DNA of 51,158 nucleotides, from the NCBI GenBank assembly GCA_011391495.1, contig JAABQK010000018.1, forward strand, positions 1 through 51,158. The letters are read 5' to 3'. The stretch is from Hydrogenophaga sp. GTDB taxonomy: Bacteria; Pseudomonadota; Gammaproteobacteria; Burkholderiales; Burkholderiaceae_C. The first letter of the stretch is position 1. Every line of letters begins with the position of its first letter. Shown piece by piece: positions 47,699 through 51,158 of the stretch. The position numbers and the translations under genes are program-made. The notes beneath the pieces are model-generated. The model worked only from the letters and a program-made list of their open reading frames with translations. It was not told the origin of the DNA and searched no databases.

Positions 47699-48403
47699 AT
47701 GAACACCACCTGTGTCATCGGCGCGCGCGGCGGCTCCAAAGGCGTGGCCGGCAAGAACATCCGGCCCCTGCTGGGCAAGCCGCTGATCGCCTGGACCATC
47801 GAACAGGCGCTGGCCTGTCCCGAGATCGACCGCCTGGTCATCTCCACCGACAGCCCGGCCATCGCCGAGGTGGCGAAGGCCTATGGCGCCGAAGTGCCTT
47901 TCATGCGCCCCGCCGAACTTGCCAGCGACACCGCCGGCAAGTGGGAGGTCTGGCAGCACGCGCTGGCCGCATGCGAAGCCCACTACGGTGAGCCGATCGA
48001 CCTGTTCGTGGACCTGGACTGCACCTCGCCGCTGCGCGACGTGGAGGACATCTCCAAAGCCATCGCGCAGTTCCGCGCGTCCGATGTGGATGCGGTGTTC
48101 TCGGTGTGCGAAGCGCGCAAGAATCCCTACTTCAACATGCTGGAAGTGGTGGACGGCGTCCAGCGCATCTGCAAGACCCTGCCCAAGCCGATCGTGCGCC
48201 GGCAGGACGCGCCCAAGGTGTATGAACACGTGGCTTCCATCTACGTGCTGTCGCCCGACTACCTGCGCCGCGGGACCGGCCTGCTTTCGGGCCGCACGCA
48301 CGGTTACGACATCGGCACGGCGAAAAGCACGGACATCGACAGCGAGTTCGACTTCGAGCTGGTCGAATACCTGATGAAAAAGCGCCTCGGTCTGGCGACC
48401 TGA
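47699..48403 (+). CDS. neuA: CMP-nonulosonate cytidylyltransferase (acylneuraminate type)
   Basis: The 234-residue enzyme activates a nine-carbon sugar acid with CTP. The CTP-binding loop ARGGSKGVAGKNIRPL (9-24) and FVDLDCTSPLRDVEDI (near 102-117) are hallmarks of NeuA-like proteins, and GYDIGTAKSTDIDSEFDF lies near the end. It resembles both CMP-sialic acid and CMP-legionaminic acid (PtmB/LegF) synthetases, and the exact sugar cannot be decided from motifs. It lies 13 bases after the Gfo/Idh gene. KdsB, the CMP-Kdo synthetase, is a relative, but the KG-rich loop and neighbours argue against it. Confidence 0.9.
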   Translation: MNTTCVIGARGGSKGVAGKNIRPLLGKPLIAWTIEQALACPEIDRLVISTDSPAIAEVAKAYGAEVPFMRPAELASDTAGKWEVWQHALAACEAHYGEPIDLFVDLDCTSPLRDVEDISKAIAQFRASDVDAVFSVCEARKNPYFNMLEVVDGVQRICKTLPKPIVRRQDAPKVYEHVASIYVLSPDYLRRGTGLLSGRTHGYDIGTAKSTDIDSEFDFELVEYLMKKRLGLAT

Positions 48404-48423
48404 AACCTTCAAGAGACTTCAAC

Positions 48424-49230
48424 ATGACGACACAACGTTTCGATCTGACCGGCAAGGTCGTGGTGATCACCGGCGGCACCGGCCTGCTCGGCTCCGCCTA
48501 CTGCCAGGGCATGGCCGAGCACGGTGCCCAGGTGGTGATGGCCGACCTGGCCGCCGCCGACCCGGTGGGCAAGGCCAGGGCCATCAAGACCGCAGATGGC
48601 CGCGAGGCCTTCGGCATTGCCTGCGACGTCAGCTCCGAAGCCGATGTGGTCCACCTGTTCGAGCGCGTGCTGGAAAAGTTCGGCCGCGTGGACGTGGTGC
48701 TGAACAACGCCGCCGCCACCGGCGAACACCTGATGCGCCAGGGCGCGGTGTTCACCTCCTTCGAAGACTCGACGCTGGCGGTCTGGGAATCGGCCATCCG
48801 CGTGAACCTGACCGGTGTCTACCTGGTGGCGCGAGAAGGCGGCAAGGCCATGCTCAAGAGTGGTGGCGGCAGCATGGTCAACGTCTCCAGCACCTACGGC
48901 GTGGTCGGCCCCGACCACCGCATCTACGAGGGCATGAAGTTCAACTCCCTGCCCAGTTACGCAGCGGCCAAGGCCGGTGTGCACGGCCTCACGCGCTGGC
49001 TGGCCACCTACTGGGGCGACAAGGGCATCCGCGTCAACACGCTGGTGCCTGGCGGCGTCGAGAACAACCACGACCCCGAATTCGTGCGCCGCTACACCGC
49101 GCGCGTGCCGCTGGGGCGCATGGCACGGCGCGAGGACATGGTGGGCATGATGATCTTCCTCGCTTCCGACGCCTCGTCCTATTGCACCGGCCAGCAGTAT
49201 TTCGTCGAAGGCGGCTGGACCGCCATGTGA
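48424..49230 (+). CDS. SDR-family oxidoreductase (PtmA-like)
   Basis: The 268-residue protein is a classical short-chain dehydrogenase: NAD(P) loop VITGGTGLLGSAYC (14-27), NNAAATG near 94-100, catalytic serine at 155-156 (VNVSSTYG), and Tyr179-Lys183 in YAAAK. It is followed by the usual C-terminal GGVENNHDPEF substrate loop. Position between CMP-sugar and NeuB-type genes matches ptmA of Campylobacter, which works with ptmF. Its substrate is not known to me. The start lies 20 bases after the cytidylyltransferase stop, with AAGAGA just upstream. Confidence 0.87.
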   Translation: MTTQRFDLTGKVVVITGGTGLLGSAYCQGMAEHGAQVVMADLAAADPVGKARAIKTADGREAFGIACDVSSEADVVHLFERVLEKFGRVDVVLNNAAATGEHLMRQGAVFTSFEDSTLAVWESAIRVNLTGVYLVAREGGKAMLKSGGGSMVNVSSTYGVVGPDHRIYEGMKFNSLPSYAAAKAGVHGLTRWLATYWGDKGIRVNTLVPGGVENNHDPEFVRRYTARVPLGRMARREDMVGMMIFLASDASSYCTGQQYFVEGGWTAM

Positions 49231-49283
49231 GGCCACCCCCTGCGCCGCTTCGTGTCTTCCCCCTGGAGGGAGACCACGCCAGT

Positions 49284-49303
49284 GGCCCGGCGAAGCCGGT
49301 TCC
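49284..49303 (+). repeat. Dispersed intergenic repeat, copy 2 (core)
   Basis: The 20-base core is identical to that at 43853-43872 and lies in the 133-base gap between the SDR and NeuB-type genes. Upstream, 49231-49283 contains TGCGCCGCTTC and CCCCCTGGAGGG inverted segments like those I associate with a Comamonadaceae intergenic element. It may fold into hairpins between the two genes. Confidence 0.65.
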
Positions 49304-49363
49304 ACGGCGTGTGCTGGACAAAGGCACGTGGCTCCTTGATATTTGCTTGAAAAGGAACAGATG

Positions 49364-50416
49364 ATGAAGATCGCCCACCGCGACATCGGACCGAAACAGC
49401 CGCCGCTGGTCATTGCCGAGATCGGCATCAACCACGGCGGCAGCCTAGACGTGGCCAAGGCCATGGTCAGTGCCGCACACAAGGCCGGCTGCGAAATGGT
49501 CAAGCACCAGACGCACTTTGTCGAAGATGAGATGACCGACGAGGCCAAAGCCATCTTTCCGCCCAACGCCGATGTATCGATCTGGGAAGTGATGGCGCGC
49601 TGCGCGCTGTCCAGGGACGACGAGATCGCGCTCAAGAAGCACGCCGAGTCGCTCGGCATGATCTACATCTCCACACCGTTCTCGCGCGCAGCGGCCGACT
49701 TCCTGGCCGAGATCGGCGTGGCCGGTTTCAAGATCGGTTCGGGCGAAGCCAACCACGTGCCGCTGATCCGCCACATCGCCAGCTTCGGCAAGCCGGTGAT
49801 CCTGAGCACGGGCATGCAGACCATCGAATCGCTGCGCCCTTCGGTGCAGGCGCTGGACGACGCGGGCATCGAGTACGCGCTGCTCGAATGCACCAACCTC
49901 TACCCCTCGCCACCCGAGATCGTGAGCCTGCAGGGCATCACCGAGTTGCGCAGCGCCTTCCCGCGCGCCGTCATCGGCTTCTCCGACCACAGCATCGGCC
50001 CTGAAATGGCCATCGCTTCGGTGGCGCTGGGCGCCTGCATCCTGGAGCGCCACTTCACCGACACGCGCTACCGCAAGGGCCCGGACATTCCGTGCTCCAT
50101 GGACCCGGCCGAACTGCGTTTCCTGATCGACCGTTCGAAGGAAATCCACACCGCGCTCATGAACCCCAAGGTGCGCACCGGCCCGGAGGAAGACGTGTAC
50201 CGTTTCGCGCGCGGCTCCATCGTGGCCGACAAGGACCTGCCCGCCGGCCATGTGGTGGCCGCGGCCGACATCTGGGCCCGCCGCCCCGGCTCGGGTGAGA
50301 TCTCGGTGCAGCACTTTGACCGCTTGATCGGCGCCAGGCTCACGCGTGGCGTGAAGCGCAACCAGCAGCTGCTGTGGGCCGATCTGGACGGCGTGGCGCC
50401 GCAGGCCAATACCTGA
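49364..50416 (+). CDS. neuB: N-acetylneuraminate/legionaminate synthase (NeuB family)
   Basis: The 350-residue enzyme condenses phosphoenolpyruvate with a six-carbon amino sugar to make a nonulosonic acid. Family marks are VIAEIGINHGGSLD (16-29), the KIGSGE loop, LLECTNLYPSP and GFSDHSIGPEMAIA, followed by a C-terminal SAF antifreeze-like domain (about 285-345). The AAGGA at 49352-49356 supports the second ATG (49364) over 49361; the difference is one residue. It could be NeuB (sialic), LegI (legionaminic) or, less likely, PseI. Its stop overlaps the next start (TGATG). Confidence 0.93.
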   Translation: MKIAHRDIGPKQPPLVIAEIGINHGGSLDVAKAMVSAAHKAGCEMVKHQTHFVEDEMTDEAKAIFPPNADVSIWEVMARCALSRDDEIALKKHAESLGMIYISTPFSRAAADFLAEIGVAGFKIGSGEANHVPLIRHIASFGKPVILSTGMQTIESLRPSVQALDDAGIEYALLECTNLYPSPPEIVSLQGITELRSAFPRAVIGFSDHSIGPEMAIASVALGACILERHFTDTRYRKGPDIPCSMDPAELRFLIDRSKEIHTALMNPKVRTGPEEDVYRFARGSIVADKDLPAGHVVAAADIWARRPGSGEISVQHFDRLIGARLTRGVKRNQQLLWADLDGVAPQANT

Positions 50417-51158
50417 TGCCGAAGAAACTGCTTTTCGTCACCGGCACGCGGGCCGACTACGGCAAGCTGGAGCCGCTGGCGGTCGCCGCCCAGCAGGCGG
50501 GTTTTGCCATCAGCTTCTTCATCACCGGCATGCACATGATGCGCCGCTACGGTGAGACGCGGCTGGAGGTGAAGCGCTTTCCGGACGCGGAGTTCTTCGA
50601 GTTCGTGAATCAGCGCGAAAGCGATGCGCAGGAGTTCATCCTGTCCAAGACCATCCTGGGATTCTCGGATTTCGTGCACGAACACCGGCCCGACCTGGTG
50701 GTGATCCACGGCGACCGCGTGGAAGCGCTGGCGGCGTCCATCGTCTGCGCGATGAAATACATCCCCTCCGCCCACATCGAGGGCGGCGAGGTCTCGGGCA
50801 CGATCGACGAGAGCATCCGCCACTGCAACACCAAGCTCTGCGCCACGCACTTCGTCAGCTCCGACGCCGCGCGTGCCCGTGTGCTGGCGCTCGGCGAGGC
50901 GCCCGACAGCGTCTACAACATCGGCTCGCCCGAGCTCGACACCCACGCAAGGCCTTCGGGCGTGACGATCGACGAGGTCAAGGCGCGCTACGCCATCCCG
51001 TTTGACGAGTACGGCATCGCCATCTTCCACCCGGTCACGTCCGAGGCCGACACCATCGGCGCCCAGGCCGCGTCGCTGTTCGGCCGGCTGGAGGCCAGCG
51101 GCAAGTGTTTCGTGGTGATCGCGCCCAACAACGACCCCGGCACCGAAGACATCTTTGC
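50416..51158 (+). CDS. neuC: UDP-N-acetylglucosamine 2-epimerase, hydrolysing (NeuC/LegG type), partial
   Basis: The first 247 residues are in the window; the gene continues past the end. It opens LLFVTGTRADYGKLEPLA and contains VVIHGDRVEALAASI and HIEGGEVSGTIDESIRH, diagnostic for hydrolysing 2-epimerases that release the 2-epimer (ManNAc or the 2,4-diacetamido analogue) and UDP. It supplies the substrate for the NeuB-type enzyme immediately upstream, whose stop overlaps this ATG. Which UDP-sugar is used cannot be decided from these motifs. Confidence 0.93.
   Translation, partial: MPKKLLFVTGTRADYGKLEPLAVAAQQAGFAISFFITGMHMMRRYGETRLEVKRFPDAEFFEFVNQRESDAQEFILSKTILGFSDFVHEHRPDLVVIHGDRVEALAASIVCAMKYIPSAHIEGGEVSGTIDESIRHCNTKLCATHFVSSDAARARVLALGEAPDSVYNIGSPELDTHARPSGVTIDEVKARYAIPFDEYGIAIFHPVTSEADTIGAQAASLFGRLEASGKCFVVIAPNNDPGTEDIF

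Noticed and set aside
45178..47862. An 894-codon minus-strand frame across waaA copy 2 and the oxidoreductase gene
   Set aside because: Only the part from about 46500 down is WaaA; the upstream part is the antisense of the Gfo/Idh gene, which has clear family motifs on the plus strand.

Overview
The window looks like chromosomal DNA of a high-GC betaproteobacterium of the Burkholderiales, most likely a Comamonadaceae member close to Hydrogenophaga. This rests on the gene content and order I can read: a soxCD-cytochrome-YZAXB cluster, the folC-SPOR-cvpA-purF-metZ run, class IIA aldolase beside pgk, and a tRNA Ala-Glu-Asp cluster behind gltX. It is an inference from synteny and sequence style, not a database result. 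I saw no insertion sequence, prophage, plasmid function or CRISPR array.

Layout. (1) 1-1280: the end of phosphoglycerate kinase and a fructose-bisphosphate aldolase. (2) 1302-11563: a sulfur-oxidation island. Divergent arms leave an AT-rich control region (3586-3959). Leftward run a monoheme cytochrome, a flavocytochrome c sulfide dehydrogenase flavoprotein and a cytochrome c4. Rightward run an ArsR-type regulator, soxC, soxD, a stand-alone cytochrome, soxY, soxZ, soxA, soxX and soxB. Together these oxidise thiosulfate and sulfide in the periplasm and pass electrons to c-type cytochromes. Hairpins punctuate the rightward operon after soxD, soxZ and soxX. (3) 11656-16677: tRNA-Thr, fbp, pepN and prfB with its programmed frameshift. 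(4) 16785-30702: mixed housekeeping and envelope genes: a PagP-like barrel, two hydrolases, an acyl-CoA ligase, an OmpA-family lipoprotein, an aldo/keto reductase, ybaK, plsY, a RidA protein, a retropepsin-like protease, yajQ, murB, an unknown lipoprotein, argG, ppnP and an ArsC-like protein. (5) 30759-38987: proline iminopeptidase, the folC-to-gltX run and three tRNAs. (6) 39073-42247: a small basic protein, an EamA transporter, and an alkylation-repair pair (Ada/AlkA fusion plus O6-alkylguanine methyltransferase).

(7) 42370-51158: a cell-surface sugar region. It holds a phosphomannomutase/phosphoglucomutase and two tandem WaaA (Kdo transferase) paralogs. Divergent from them is an operon of a Gfo/Idh oxidoreductase, CMP-nonulosonate cytidylyltransferase, SDR oxidoreductase, NeuB-type synthase and NeuC-type hydrolysing 2-epimerase, which runs off the window. 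As I recall it, this is the set and near-order of the Campylobacter ptm (legionaminic acid) genes, so the strain probably makes a sialic-acid-like nonulosonic acid for its surface.

The items most worth following up are the nonulosonate operon beside duplicated waaA, the stand-alone cytochrome that resembles the SoxD C-terminal haem domain, the matching operator-like motifs at both ends of the sulfur control region, the hairpin-segmented sox operon, and the lipobox on SoxX.
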